Source: Bradyrhizobium sp.
GTDB lineage: Bacteria; Pseudomonadota; Alphaproteobacteria; Rhizobiales; Xanthobacteraceae
DNA: 64,000 bases
Direction: 5' to 3'
Assembly (NCBI GenBank): GCA_028290305.1
Contig: JAQGKC010000429.1
Span: 112,612 to 176,611, forward strand
In this document: piece after piece, positions 32,744 to 41,826 of the stretch
Layout: each line of letters opens with the position of its first letter
Numbering within the stretch: position 1 is the first letter of the stretch
Program-made: the position numbers and the translations under genes
The notes under the pieces: model-generated
Told to the model about the DNA's origin: nothing
Seen by the model: only the letters and a program-made list of their open reading frames with translations
Databases searched by the model: none

Positions 32744-35700
32744 TCACTCAGCGGCCATCTGGTGCTCCCTGAGTTGTGGCGTTGCTGTCTCCGCCCGCTT
32801 CGGATGGACCATGCTGAACACAACCGGCACAAACATCAAGGTCGCAACCGTCGCAAACACCAGGCCGCCGATGACCGCCCGCCCCAGCGGCGCGTTCTGT
32901 TCGCCGCCTTCGCCGAGACCCAGCGCCATCGGCAGCATGCCGATGATCATCGCCAGCGCCGTCATCATCACGGGGCGAATTCGGACGAAACCCGCCTCCA
33001 GCGCGGCGGCCCTGGAATCGCCGAGCGCCTCGTAACGTTCGCGGGCGAAGCTGATGACCAGCACGCTGTTGGCGGTAGCGACGCCCATGCACATGATCGC
33101 GCCGGTGAGCGCCGGCACGGAGAGGGTGGTCTGGGTGGTGAACAGCATCCAGACGATGCCGGCCAGCGCCGCCGGCAATGCGGTGATGATCACGAACGGA
33201 TCGGACCACGACTGGAAGTTCACCACGATCAGGAGGTAGATCAGCACGACGGCGCCCAGCAATCCGAACAATAACCCCGAGAAAGAGCTGTCCATGGTCT
33301 GCACCTGGCCTACCAGCGCCACCGTGCTACCCTTGGGCAATTCATTCGCGGTCTCGCTGATCACCTTGCGAATGTCTGCAGCCACGGCGCCGAGATCGCG
33401 TCCCTGTGGCGTGGCGTAAATCTGCACAAGCGACTGGATGTCGTATTGCGACACGACCGCGTTGGATGTCGTCCGGGAGATGCTCGCGATGCCGCCCAGA
33501 ATAACCGGCGTGGATGTATTCGGGGCGGTCATCGGCAAGGTTTCCAATGAGCTCAGCGTGTCCAGCTGATATTGCGGCGTCTGCATCACGATCGAATACG
33601 ACACGCCGTTGCGGGGATCGAGGTAGTAGGTCGGCGCCACCTGAGAACTGCCCGCAAGATTGACCACCATGCTGTTGGCCACGTCTCGCTCCGTCAGGCC
33701 GACATATTGCGCGCGGGTGCGATCGACATTGACGTTGAAACTCGGGCTCCGCGACGATTGCTGGATGCGCGCATCGGCGACGCCGGGAATACGGCGGATC
33801 TTCCCGAGCAGCTTGTTGGCATAGGCGAAGTTGCCGGTCAGGTTGGCGCCGCGCACTTCCAGATCGATCGGCGCCGGTGCACCGAAATTGAGGATCTGGT
33901 TGACGATATCGGCCGGCAGGAACGCGAAGTTCAGCCCGGGAAATTGCGCCGGCAGCTTCTCCCGAAGCGCCTTGACGTAGCCTTCGGTAGGCTGATGACC
34001 TTCCCTGAGCTTGATCTGGACGTCGCCGTCCTGCGGGCCGATCACGCCGGTGTTGTTGTAGGTCATGTTGATGCCGCTGATCGGCATGCCGATGTTGTCG
34101 GCCATGGTTTCGATTTCATCCACGGGAATGATCGTGCGAATGACCTTCTGGATGTCGGCAAACTGATTGGCGGCATCTTCGACACGGGTGCCGACCTGGG
34201 TCCGTACATGCATCAGGATCTGGCCGGCGTCGACGGAGGGAAAGAAGTTGCGGCCCAGATACGGCACCAGCAAAAATGACGCCGCGACCACGGCGATGAA
34301 GCCGCTGACGAAAATGGGCCTATGCATCAGCGCCAGCGCGAGCAGGTCGCGATAACCGCTGCGGAACCGTTCGAAGCCGGCTTCGAATTTCTGTTGGAAC
34401 CGCACCAGCGGATTGCGCGAATGCGGCCGCTCGCCTTCGGCGTGGTGCACATGGGGCTGCAGCAGATACTTCGCCATCGTCGGCACCAGCGTGCGCGACA
34501 GGATGAACGACCAGACCATGGCGAACATCACCGCTTCCGCCATCGGCACGAACAGAAAGCGCGCGATACCGGACAGGAAGAACATCGGCACGAACACGAT
34601 GCAGATGCACAGCAGTGAGACGAAGGCCGGCACCACAATCTGGTTGGCGCCGTCGAGGATCGCCTCCTCAACCGCTTTGCCCTGTTCGAGGTGATAATTG
34701 ATGTTCTCGATCGTCACGGTCGCTTCATCGACCAGGATGCCGACCGCGAGCGCCAGACCACCCAAAGTCATGATGTTGAGCGTCTCGCCGATCGCCGACA
34801 GCATGATGATGGCGCCGAGCACGGCGAGTGGAATCGATGTGGCGATGATGATGGTGGAGCGCCAGCTACCTAGGAACAGCAGGATCATCACACTGGTCAA
34901 AAGCGCCGCGATGACGCCTTCGCGGGCGACGCCGGTGATGGCGCCGCGCACGAACAAGGATTGATCGCCGATGAAGCCGATCTTCAATGCGTCCGGCAGC
35001 GACGATTTGAACTCCTCGACCTTCTGCTTGATGCCGGCGATGATATCCAGCGTCGAGACCGAGCCGGCCTTCAGCACCATCATCAGAACCGAACGGTTGC
35101 CGTCGACGTGAACGATGTTGGTCTGCGGCGGATTGCCGTCACGGACGGTGGCGACGTCGCGAATGTAGACAATGGCGCCATTGACCGTTTTGATAGGCAG
35201 ATCGCCAAGCTCCTGGATATTGACCGGCGAATTGTTGAGCTGGACGGTATATTCGAAAATCCCGATTTTTTCCGTGCCGACCGGCGTGATCAGGTTTTGC
35301 GCGGCCAGCGTATTGGCGACATCCTGCCCCGACAGTCCGCGCGACTGCAAAGCCGACGGGTCGAGGTCGATCTGTATTTGCCGCTGCTTGCCGCCATATG
35401 GATAGGGGATGGCTGCGCCGGGCACCGTCACCAGCGGGGTGCGCAGCTGGTTGATGCCGATGTCGGCGAGGTTCTGTTCGGTGAGACCTTCGCCCGACAG
35501 AGCCAGCTGGATGATCGGCACGGTGGATGCGTTGTAGTTCAAAATCAGCGGCGGCGTCGCACCCGGGGGCAGTTGCTTGAGCAGCGTCTGCGAAATGGCG
35601 GTGACCTGGGCATTGGCGGTACGGATGTCGACATTAGGCTGGAAGAAAATCTTGACGATACCGAAACCGTTATAGGAATTCGCCACGATGTGCTCGATAT

Positions 35701-35932
35701 CGTTGACCGTGGTGGTCAAGGAGCGCTCGAAGGGCGTGGTGATACGCCCCGACATTTCATCGGGCGGCAAGCCAGTATATTGCCAGACCACGCCGATCAC
35801 GGGAATCCGGATGTCCGGAAAGATGTCGGTAGGGGTGCGCAGCGCGGCGAGCGGCCCGATGATCAGAAGCAGCAGCGCGAGCACGACAAAGGTGTACGGC
35901 CGGCCCAGGGCAATTCTGACGATGGCATTCAT
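32744..35932 (-). CDS. RND-family efflux transporter permease, orphan
   Basis: 1062 residues with the RND layout: first membrane helix at about 12-32, large periplasmic loop, membrane helices 2-6 (GAIIMLSAIGETLNIMTLGGLALAVGILVDEATVTIEN carries the proton-relay acid region), second periplasmic loop, helices 8-12. It resembles the HAE1/CzcA-like pumps widespread in Bradyrhizobium. No adaptor or outer-membrane gene is adjacent on this side, so it would have to borrow partners. The start MNAIVRIALGRPYTFVVLA at 35932 is typical. A 243-base gap precedes it. It may be cotranscribed with the enolase-family gene. Confidence 0.9.
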   Translation of the reverse strand: MNAIVRIALGRPYTFVVLALLLLIIGPLAALRTPTDIFPDIRIPVIGVVWQYTGLPPDEMSGRITTPFERSLTTTVNDIEHIVANSYNGFGIVKIFFQPNVDIRTANAQVTAISQTLLKQLPPGATPPLILNYNASTVPIIQLALSGEGLTEQNLADIGINQLRTPLVTVPGAAIPYPYGGKQRQIQIDLDPSALQSRGLSGQDVANTLAAQNLITPVGTEKIGIFEYTVQLNNSPVNIQELGDLPIKTVNGAIVYIRDVATVRDGNPPQTNIVHVDGNRSVLMMVLKAGSVSTLDIIAGIKQKVEEFKSSLPDALKIGFIGDQSLFVRGAITGVAREGVIAALLTSVMILLFLGSWRSTIIIATSIPLAVLGAIIMLSAIGETLNIMTLGGLALAVGILVDEATVTIENINYHLEQGKAVEEAILDGANQIVVPAFVSLLCICIVFVPMFFLSGIARFLFVPMAEAVMFAMVWSFILSRTLVPTMAKYLLQPHVHHAEGERPHSRNPLVRFQQKFEAGFERFRSGYRDLLALALMHRPIFVSGFIAVVAASFLLVPYLGRNFFPSVDAGQILMHVRTQVGTRVEDAANQFADIQKVIRTIIPVDEIETMADNIGMPISGINMTYNNTGVIGPQDGDVQIKLREGHQPTEGYVKALREKLPAQFPGLNFAFLPADIVNQILNFGAPAPIDLEVRGANLTGNFAYANKLLGKIRRIPGVADARIQQSSRSPSFNVNVDRTRAQYVGLTERDVANSMVVNLAGSSQVAPTYYLDPRNGVSYSIVMQTPQYQLDTLSSLETLPMTAPNTSTPVILGGIASISRTTSNAVVSQYDIQSLVQIYATPQGRDLGAVAADIRKVISETANELPKGSTVALVGQVQTMDSSFSGLLFGLLGAVVLIYLLIVVNFQSWSDPFVIITALPAALAGIVWMLFTTQTTLSVPALTGAIMCMGVATANSVLVISFARERYEALGDSRAAALEAGFVRIRPVMMTALAMIIGMLPMALGLGEGGEQNAPLGRAVIGGLVFATVATLMFVPVVFSMVHPKRAETATPQLREHQMAAE

Positions 35933-36175
35933 TCGTGCGCTTCTCGATCAATGGCGAAAACAGCGATCACCATGCAAGATTGAGCCCATCAAGCCGCTTT
36001 AGAGAGCGCCAGCTCAGATCCGCAGGGTTCTGACATTCCGCGAGAAGGTTTTCCAATCACTTAGTTCTTATCGATTTCGCAGGCGGTATTACTTTTCTGT
36101 AATGTTGCGCGGACCCTTAAAAAGCCGGTGTCCGCAGAGCTACAACACATCGCATGATCAGTAATTAATCAACGC

Positions 36176-36529
36176 TCATCGGCAGCGATACCAAACGCCG
36201 TCATCGCCCTGGAAATAGCCGGGCATCGGGTTATGCGAACGATATCGTCGCGTGCAATAGATCGGACCGAAATGCGATCCGCCGGATGGTAGGGCGCCAA
36301 ATATTCCGGCCGCCCCGATCCACGCGACGCCGGGATTGGCGGCGAAATTGCCGGGAAAGACGCCATTGGTATGGAAGTCTCTGATGTCGTCGCGGTTGTC
36401 ATAGTACCAGGCGGTGGGAGGCGTATCCCGCCGCAGGAAGGGTTCGTGCGCGTTTTGCGCGAAGCCCGGTGCCGCGCCGGCTGACACCAGAATAGTCGCG
36501 GCTGCCAATAAAATTCTCAGCTTGTTCAT
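36176..36529 (-). CDS. Small exported protein with BA14K-like tail
   Basis: 117 residues from the ATG at 36529, giving the signal peptide MNKLRILLAAATILVSAGA with cleavage near PGFAQ. The C-terminus reads YCTRRYRSHNPMPGYFQGDDG with a final WYRCR, close to the C-x-x-RYRSxxPxxGxxxGxDG-x-x-C pattern of BA14K-like proteins (known from Brucella, reported as lectin-like). Centre is Gly/Phe/Ala-rich with no motif. It lies just behind another small exported gene (36540-36857), with the stop-to-start gap of 10 bases suggesting an operon. The longer frame to 36700 has no support. Confidence 0.68.
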   Translation of the reverse strand: MNKLRILLAAATILVSAGAAPGFAQNAHEPFLRRDTPPTAWYYDNRDDIRDFHTNGVFPGNFAANPGVAWIGAAGIFGALPSGGSHFGPIYCTRRYRSHNPMPGYFQGDDGVWYRCR

Positions 36530-36539
36530 GGGAGAGCCA

Positions 36540-36857
36540 TCAATTGCAACATGGCCGGTTCGTCCCCCAATCGCCTTTCCAGCCCTCAAGCTTGCCGCGG
36601 CGGAATTGCAGATAGAGCCCGTCCCGCCGGTCCGACAGCGCGCTGCCTTTGACGTTTGGCAAAGCGAGGAACATCTCGTTGCCGGGACGGCCCCTGACAT
36701 AGATCAGCGTTGTCCCCAGCACCTGCGAGGCATGGTCCGCATCCATGCCGAAAGCCAGCGGCGTGTTGTTGGCTTGCTGCGCACGCGCGGGCAAAATCCC
36801 CGCGCCTGCAATTGCAATCATCAGGACCGCCGCTGCGCCAAAGACCATCCCTCTCAT
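36540..36857 (-). CDS. Small exported protein of unknown function
   Basis: 105 residues from the ATG at 36857, chosen because it gives a signal peptide (MRGMVFGAAAVLMIAIAGAG, cleavage near ARAQQ) and has AAAGG upstream. The mature part, about 75 residues, contains LGTTLIYVRGRPGNEMFLALPN and ends with NRPCCN. No family recognised. It lies 11 bases behind the NodT-type outer-membrane gene and ahead of the BA14K-like gene, so both small genes may ride on the efflux operon transcript. Confidence 0.65.
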   Translation of the reverse strand: MRGMVFGAAAVLMIAIAGAGILPARAQQANNTPLAFGMDADHASQVLGTTLIYVRGRPGNEMFLALPNVKGSALSDRRDGLYLQFRRGKLEGWKGDWGTNRPCCN

Positions 36858-36868
36858 GGCAGAGCCTT

Positions 36869-38386
36869 TCACGGTTGCACCGAGGCCAGCTTGCCGTCCG
36901 GTGTCCATCCGCCACCGAGCGCCTGGAACAGGCTGCTGGCGGCCAGCAGCTTAGTCAATCGCACCTGCGCCAGTGTGTTCTCGGCGATGAGCAGCGTTTG
37001 CTGCGTTTGCAGAACGGTGATGAGGTTGACGGTGCCGGCGCGCAATTGCGTTTCCGATACGTCGAAAGCCCGTTGCGAATTTTTCACGGCTTCGATCTGC
37101 AGCCGCTCCTGCAGCGTGAATTGCGCCAGCGCCACCAGCGCCTTCTCGACATCGGCGAATGCCGACAGCACCGCCTTGCGGTACGCCTGCAGGTTTTGAA
37201 GTTGCACGCCCTTCGCTTGTTTCAACTGGCTCTCGAGCAGAAAGCCGTCGAAGAGCGGCTGGGTCAATCCTGCGGTCAGCGTGTAAAACCAGGCGCCCGG
37301 TCCGAACAGTGACGCCAGCGCGGCGCTTTGCACGCCGGTCGCTGCCGTCAACTGGATTTGCGGGAAGAACGCGGCGCGGGCCACTTCGACGCTGAAATTG
37401 GACGAGGCGAGTTGGGCCTCGGCCTGGCGGATATCGGGCCGTTGATAGAGCAGTTCGGAGGGCAGACCGGGTGTCACGCGCGGAACGACGATTTGGGTCA
37501 GCGCCCCGCCGTTGACGTTGAAGTTCGCGGGCGCGCGCGCCACCAGCAGCGCAAGCGCAGCGATGTTCTGCCTCAACGTGACTTCGAGCGGCGGGATCGC
37601 AGCGCGCTCGGTCGAGACCAGCGCCTCCTGCTGCGACAGGTCGAGCTGCGAGGCCGTTCCGCCGGCGAATTGCTGCTTGATGAGTGCAAGGATGCGCTCG
37701 GCGGCCGCGAGATTGCGGCGCGCGACGCGCAGCTCATCCTGCGCGGCCAAGACCTGGAAGTAGGTATTGGCGACGGTCACGATCGTGGTGAGCGTCACGA
37801 CTTCGCGATTGTAGCGGGCCACCGTCGCACTTTCCTCGGCCGCGTAAAGCGCGGCGCGGTTTTTGCCCCAGAAGTCGACCATGTAACTCGCAGTGAGGGT
37901 CATGTTGAACGACGAGAACGTCGAGGAGCCACCGCCACTGCTGCCGCTTACGCCACTGCCAACGCCGCTCACCGCGGAGGACGCGCCGGAGGATCCAACA
38001 TGCTGGCGATCAGCCGTTGCCGTTCCGGTGACGGACGGCAGCAAGGGCGCTCCCGATATTCCCACCTGCGCATCGGCCTGGGCGATCTGCGCAATGGCCA
38101 CCGCGATATCGAGATTGAAGATCTGCGCATCTTCCATCAGCGAGGTCAGTTCCTTGGACCGAAAGCCGCGCCACCAATCCAGCGCCGGAACGGCCGCATC
38201 AGGCGAGCGCGACGTCGCTTCCCGGTAGGTGACGGGGACCTCGACATTGAGTTCGGGCCGTTCGCTGCCGAGAATGCAGCCCGACAGGCCCGGACTGAGC
38301 ACAAGCGCGGTGAGAGCAGAGGCAATGCGCAAGTTGCCGCCAAATCTTGCGATAAAAGATTTCGACTTCAGCGCAACGTCACTCAT
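36869..38386 (-). CDS. RND efflux outer-membrane lipoprotein (NodT/OprM-type)
   Basis: About 505 residues from the ATG at 38386, which gives a lipoprotein signal with lipobox LSGC (Cys37); an open frame extends to 38509. Two TolC-type repeats are visible: WWRGFRSKELTSLMEDAQIFNLDIAVAIAQIAQADAQVGISGAPLLPSVTGTA starts the first, and RPDIRQAEAQLASSNFSVEVARAAFFPQIQLTAATG the second. A low-complexity Ser/Gly segment (GSSGASSAVSGVGSGVSGSSGGGSS) lies in the first loop. It forms the outer-membrane channel for the two RND pumps and adaptor encoded just upstream in transcription order. Confidence 0.92.
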   Translation of the reverse strand: MSDVALKSKSFIARFGGNLRIASALTALVLSPGLSGCILGSERPELNVEVPVTYREATSRSPDAAVPALDWWRGFRSKELTSLMEDAQIFNLDIAVAIAQIAQADAQVGISGAPLLPSVTGTATADRQHVGSSGASSAVSGVGSGVSGSSGGGSSTFSSFNMTLTASYMVDFWGKNRAALYAAEESATVARYNREVVTLTTIVTVANTYFQVLAAQDELRVARRNLAAAERILALIKQQFAGGTASQLDLSQQEALVSTERAAIPPLEVTLRQNIAALALLVARAPANFNVNGGALTQIVVPRVTPGLPSELLYQRPDIRQAEAQLASSNFSVEVARAAFFPQIQLTAATGVQSAALASLFGPGAWFYTLTAGLTQPLFDGFLLESQLKQAKGVQLQNLQAYRKAVLSAFADVEKALVALAQFTLQERLQIEAVKNSQRAFDVSETQLRAGTVNLITVLQTQQTLLIAENTLAQVRLTKLLAASSLFQALGGGWTPDGKLASVQP

Positions 38387-38519
38387 AGGGCACCGGCTCG
38401 GGCTGCAACTCAAATTGCGCCCGATCTCCTCGGATCCGCAAAAAAGACAGCGCTTCGATCCTGACATCGCACAGGGTTCGTTGACGCGCCAGGCCTGTCG
38501 GCGGGACACTTGTTGACAT

Positions 38520-41500
38520 CTATTCGCCCGGTTGCAGCGTGGCTTCGGGCGCGGGCGGTGTTGCGCCGCCGCCCCGGAGACGTTGGCTCCAGGAGCGGAA
38601 CCGGTCCATGTATAAATAGATCACCGGCGTCGAATAGAGCGTCAGCACCTGGCTCAGGGCAAGGCCGCCGACGATCGCGATGCCGAGCGGCTGCCGAAGC
38701 TCCCCGCCTTCGCCGATGCCAATGGCAAGGGGAAGCGCGCCGAGCATGGCGGCCATCGTCGTCATCATGATCGGCCTGAAGCGGAGCAGGCAGGCCTCGT
38801 AAATCGCATCGAACGAGCTGAGCCCGCGCCTGCGTTCGGCATCGAGCGCGAAGTCGATCATCATGATCGCATTCTTCTTCACGATGCCGATCAGCAGGAT
38901 GACGCCAATCAGCGCCATGATGCTGAATTCGGTGTGGAACGCCATCAGGGCGAGCAGGGCGCCGACGCCGGCGGATGGCAAGGTGGACAGGATCGTCAGC
39001 GGATGCACGTAGCTCTCGTAGAGCACGCCGAGCACGATATAGATCGTGACCAGCGCCGCCAGAATGAGGAAAGGCTGGTTGCTGAGCGAGTCCTGGAAGG
39101 CCTTTGCCGTGCCCTGGAAGGTGCCGCGAATGCTCGCGGGCACGCCGATCCGGTTCATCGTGGCCTCGATCGTGGCGACGGCCGTGCTGAGCGACACGTT
39201 GGGTGGCAGGTTGAACGAAATGGTGTTGGCGACCAGCAGGCCCTGATGGTTGACCGCGAGCGGGGTCGCGCCCTGGTTGAAATGCGCCACCGCGGACAGC
39301 GGGATCATGGTCTCCTGTTTTGTAGAGACCGCCGAACCGGTCGAGGCCACGCCTTTGCCGGTGGCGCCGATCGAGTTGGTCGCCTGGTTTCGCGCGGCTT
39401 GCGCGTTGGCCGAACTGGCCGCGGTTGATTGCCCGGGTGCGACGACCGTTCCCGCCACCGCATTGGTTGCCTGCGAGCCTCCGACCGAACCGCCCGAGGT
39501 GCTGACATAGACGTCCTTCAGCGTCTCCGGATTTTGCCAGAAGCGCGGCGCCACTTCCATGATCACATGATACTGGTTGCGGGCGACATAGATGGTCGAC
39601 ACCTGGCGCTGGCCGAACGCGTCGTAGAGCGTGTTGTCGATCTGGCTGACAGTGATCCCCAGCCGGGCGGCAGCGTCGCGGTCGATCACCAGATTGGATT
39701 CGAGCCCCTTGTTCTGCTGGTCGCTGTTCACGTCGGCGAGGTTGGGTTCCCGCTGCAGCGCCGCCGCGATCTTCGGCGACCATTCGTTGAGCTCCTCCAG
39801 GGTCGAGCCTTGCAGGGTGTATTGATACTGCGCGTTGCCGGCCCGGCCGCCGACGCGGATGTCCTGCACGGACTGAAGGAATAGCGTTGCGCCCGGCACC
39901 ACCGCCAGTTCGCGCCGCAGCCGCGCGATCACGCCGTCCGCGGAGAGGTGGCGCTCGGAGAGCGGAAGTAGCGAGACGAACATGAAGCCGGAATTGGTCT
40001 GGCCGCCGCCGGTAAACCCGACCGCGGCTTCAACCGCGGGATCCTTTTTGACGATGGAGACGAACTGCGCCAGCTTCTGCTGCATCAGCTGAAACGAAAT
40101 GCTCTGGTCGGCCTGGATCGAGCCGATCAGCCGTCCAGTATCCTGCTGCGGGAAGAAACCCTTGGGAACGACGTCGTATAGATAGAAATTGAGGCCGAGG
40201 ACGACCGCGAGGATCAGCATCATCGTCCCCGGGTGCCTGAGTGCCGTCGTCAGCGATCGCCGATAGAGGTTCAGCATCCCCTCGAAGAAGCGTTCGCTGG
40301 CCTGATAAAGCCGTCCGTGCTGCCGGCCGGCCTCGCTGCGCAGCAAGACGGCGCACATCATCGGCGTGGTCGCCAGCGAAACCACAAGCGAGATCATGAT
40401 CGCGATCGAGATCGTCATCGCGAATTCGCGGAACAGGCGGCCGACAATGCCGCCCATCAGCAGGATCGGGAGGAAGACGGCGATCAGGGAGATGCTCATC
40501 GACAGCACGGTGAAGCCGACCTCGCTGGCTCCCTTGAGGGCTGCTTCCAGCGGCGACAGCCCGTCCTCGATATGGCGGGTGATGTTTTCGAGCACGACGA
40601 TGGCGTCATCGACGACGAAGCCGGTCGCAACCGTAAGCGCCATCAGCGAGAGATTGTCGAGGCTGTAGCCCATCAGGTACATCGCGGCGAAGGTCGAAAC
40701 CAGTGACACCGACACCGCGACCACAGGGATAAAGGTGGCGCGCAGGTTCCGCAGGAACGCGAAAACCACGACGATCACCAGCAGTACCGCCAGGATCAGC
40801 GTGCGCTCGACGTCGCGCAGCGATGTACGAATCGTGGTCGAACGGTCGGCTGCCAGTCCGACTTCGATCGCGGGCGAAATCGAAGCCTGCAATTGCGGCA
40901 ACAGCGCCTTCACCCGATCCACCGTGCTGATGATGTTGGCGCCCGGCTGCCGGTAGAGGATAATGAGGACGGCCGGCTTGCCGTTGGCGAGACCGGAATT
41001 GCGCAGATTTTCCACCCCGTCGGTGACCTCGCCGACGTCGGAAAGATGCACCGCCGCGCCATTGCGGTACGCCACGATCAGCGACTGGTAGTCGGCGGCC
41101 TTGTTGGCCTGGTCATTGGCGTAAATCTGGTAGCGCTGATCGCCGACGTCGATCCCGCCCTTCGGGCTGTGCGCATTGGCGCTTGCCAGCGCCGCCCGTA
41201 CGTCCTCCAGGCCAATGCCGTATTTGTAGATCGTCTGTGGGACCAGGTCGACGCGCACTGCGGGCAGCGAACTGCCGCTGACCCCGACTTCGCCGATGCC
41301 CTCGACCTGCGACAATTTTTGCGCCAGCACCGTCGAGGCAGCGTCGTAGAGATCGCCGCGCGTCATTGTATCCGACGTAAGCGTCAGGATGATGATCGGC
41401 GCATCGGCGGGGTTGACCTTGCGGTAGGTCGGGTTGCTCCGCAGACTGGTCGGCAGATCGGCGCGCGCCGCGTTGATTGCGGCCTGCACATCGCGCGCGG

Positions 41501-41810
41501 CGCCGTCGATGTCGCGGTTCAATCCGAATTGCAGGGTGATCCGCGTCGAGCCCACCGACGAGGAGGAGGTCATCTCGGTGACGTCGGCGATCTGCCCGAG
41601 GTGACGCTCGAGCGGGCTCGCGACCGTCGTTGCGACATCCTGCGGGCTCGCGCCTGGCAGGGTTGCCTGCACGGAAATGGTCGGAAAATCCACCTGCGGC
41701 AGCGGCGACACCGGCAGCTTGAAAAACGCCACGGCCCCCGCGGCCGCAAGCCCAAAGGTCAGCAACGTCGTTGCGACCGGCCGGCGAATGAAGGGTGTTG
41801 ACGGGCCCAT
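38520..41810 (-). CDS. RND multidrug efflux permease (MdtC-like)
   Basis: 1096 residues with full RND topology: N-terminal helix, porter domain, [30 protein letters not shown] (helix 4 with the Asp-Asp proton relay), docking domain and C-terminal helices. It begins [25 protein letters not shown] and is 16 bases from the stop of the MdtB-like gene. An Ala/Ser/Thr/Gly-rich insertion in the C-terminal porter domain (around ATNAVAGTVVAPGQSTAASS and after) makes it longer than MdtC (about 1025) and is unusual. In the MdtABC system MdtB and MdtC form a mixed trimer; the same is likely here. Confidence 0.92.
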   Translation of the reverse strand: MGPSTPFIRRPVATTLLTFGLAAAGAVAFFKLPVSPLPQVDFPTISVQATLPGASPQDVATTVASPLERHLGQIADVTEMTSSSSVGSTRITLQFGLNRDIDGAARDVQAAINAARADLPTSLRSNPTYRKVNPADAPIIILTLTSDTMTRGDLYDAASTVLAQKLSQVEGIGEVGVSGSSLPAVRVDLVPQTIYKYGIGLEDVRAALASANAHSPKGGIDVGDQRYQIYANDQANKAADYQSLIVAYRNGAAVHLSDVGEVTDGVENLRNSGLANGKPAVLIILYRQPGANIISTVDRVKALLPQLQASISPAIEVGLAADRSTTIRTSLRDVERTLILAVLLVIVVVFAFLRNLRATFIPVVAVSVSLVSTFAAMYLMGYSLDNLSLMALTVATGFVVDDAIVVLENITRHIEDGLSPLEAALKGASEVGFTVLSMSISLIAVFLPILLMGGIVGRLFREFAMTISIAIMISLVVSLATTPMMCAVLLRSEAGRQHGRLYQASERFFEGMLNLYRRSLTTALRHPGTMMLILAVVLGLNFYLYDVVPKGFFPQQDTGRLIGSIQADQSISFQLMQQKLAQFVSIVKKDPAVEAAVGFTGGGQTNSGFMFVSLLPLSERHLSADGVIARLRRELAVVPGATLFLQSVQDIRVGGRAGNAQYQYTLQGSTLEELNEWSPKIAAALQREPNLADVNSDQQNKGLESNLVIDRDAAARLGITVSQIDNTLYDAFGQRQVSTIYVARNQYHVIMEVAPRFWQNPETLKDVYVSTSGGSVGGSQATNAVAGTVVAPGQSTAASSANAQAARNQATNSIGATGKGVASTGSAVSTKQETMIPLSAVAHFNQGATPLAVNHQGLLVANTISFNLPPNVSLSTAVATIEATMNRIGVPASIRGTFQGTAKAFQDSLSNQPFLILAALVTIYIVLGVLYESYVHPLTILSTLPSAGVGALLALMAFHTEFSIMALIGVILLIGIVKKNAIMMIDFALDAERRRGLSSFDAIYEACLLRFRPIMMTTMAAMLGALPLAIGIGEGGELRQPLGIAIVGGLALSQVLTLYSTPVIYLYMDRFRSWSQRLRGGGATPPAPEATLQPGE

Positions 41811-41826
41811 GGTTCAGTCCAACCGC

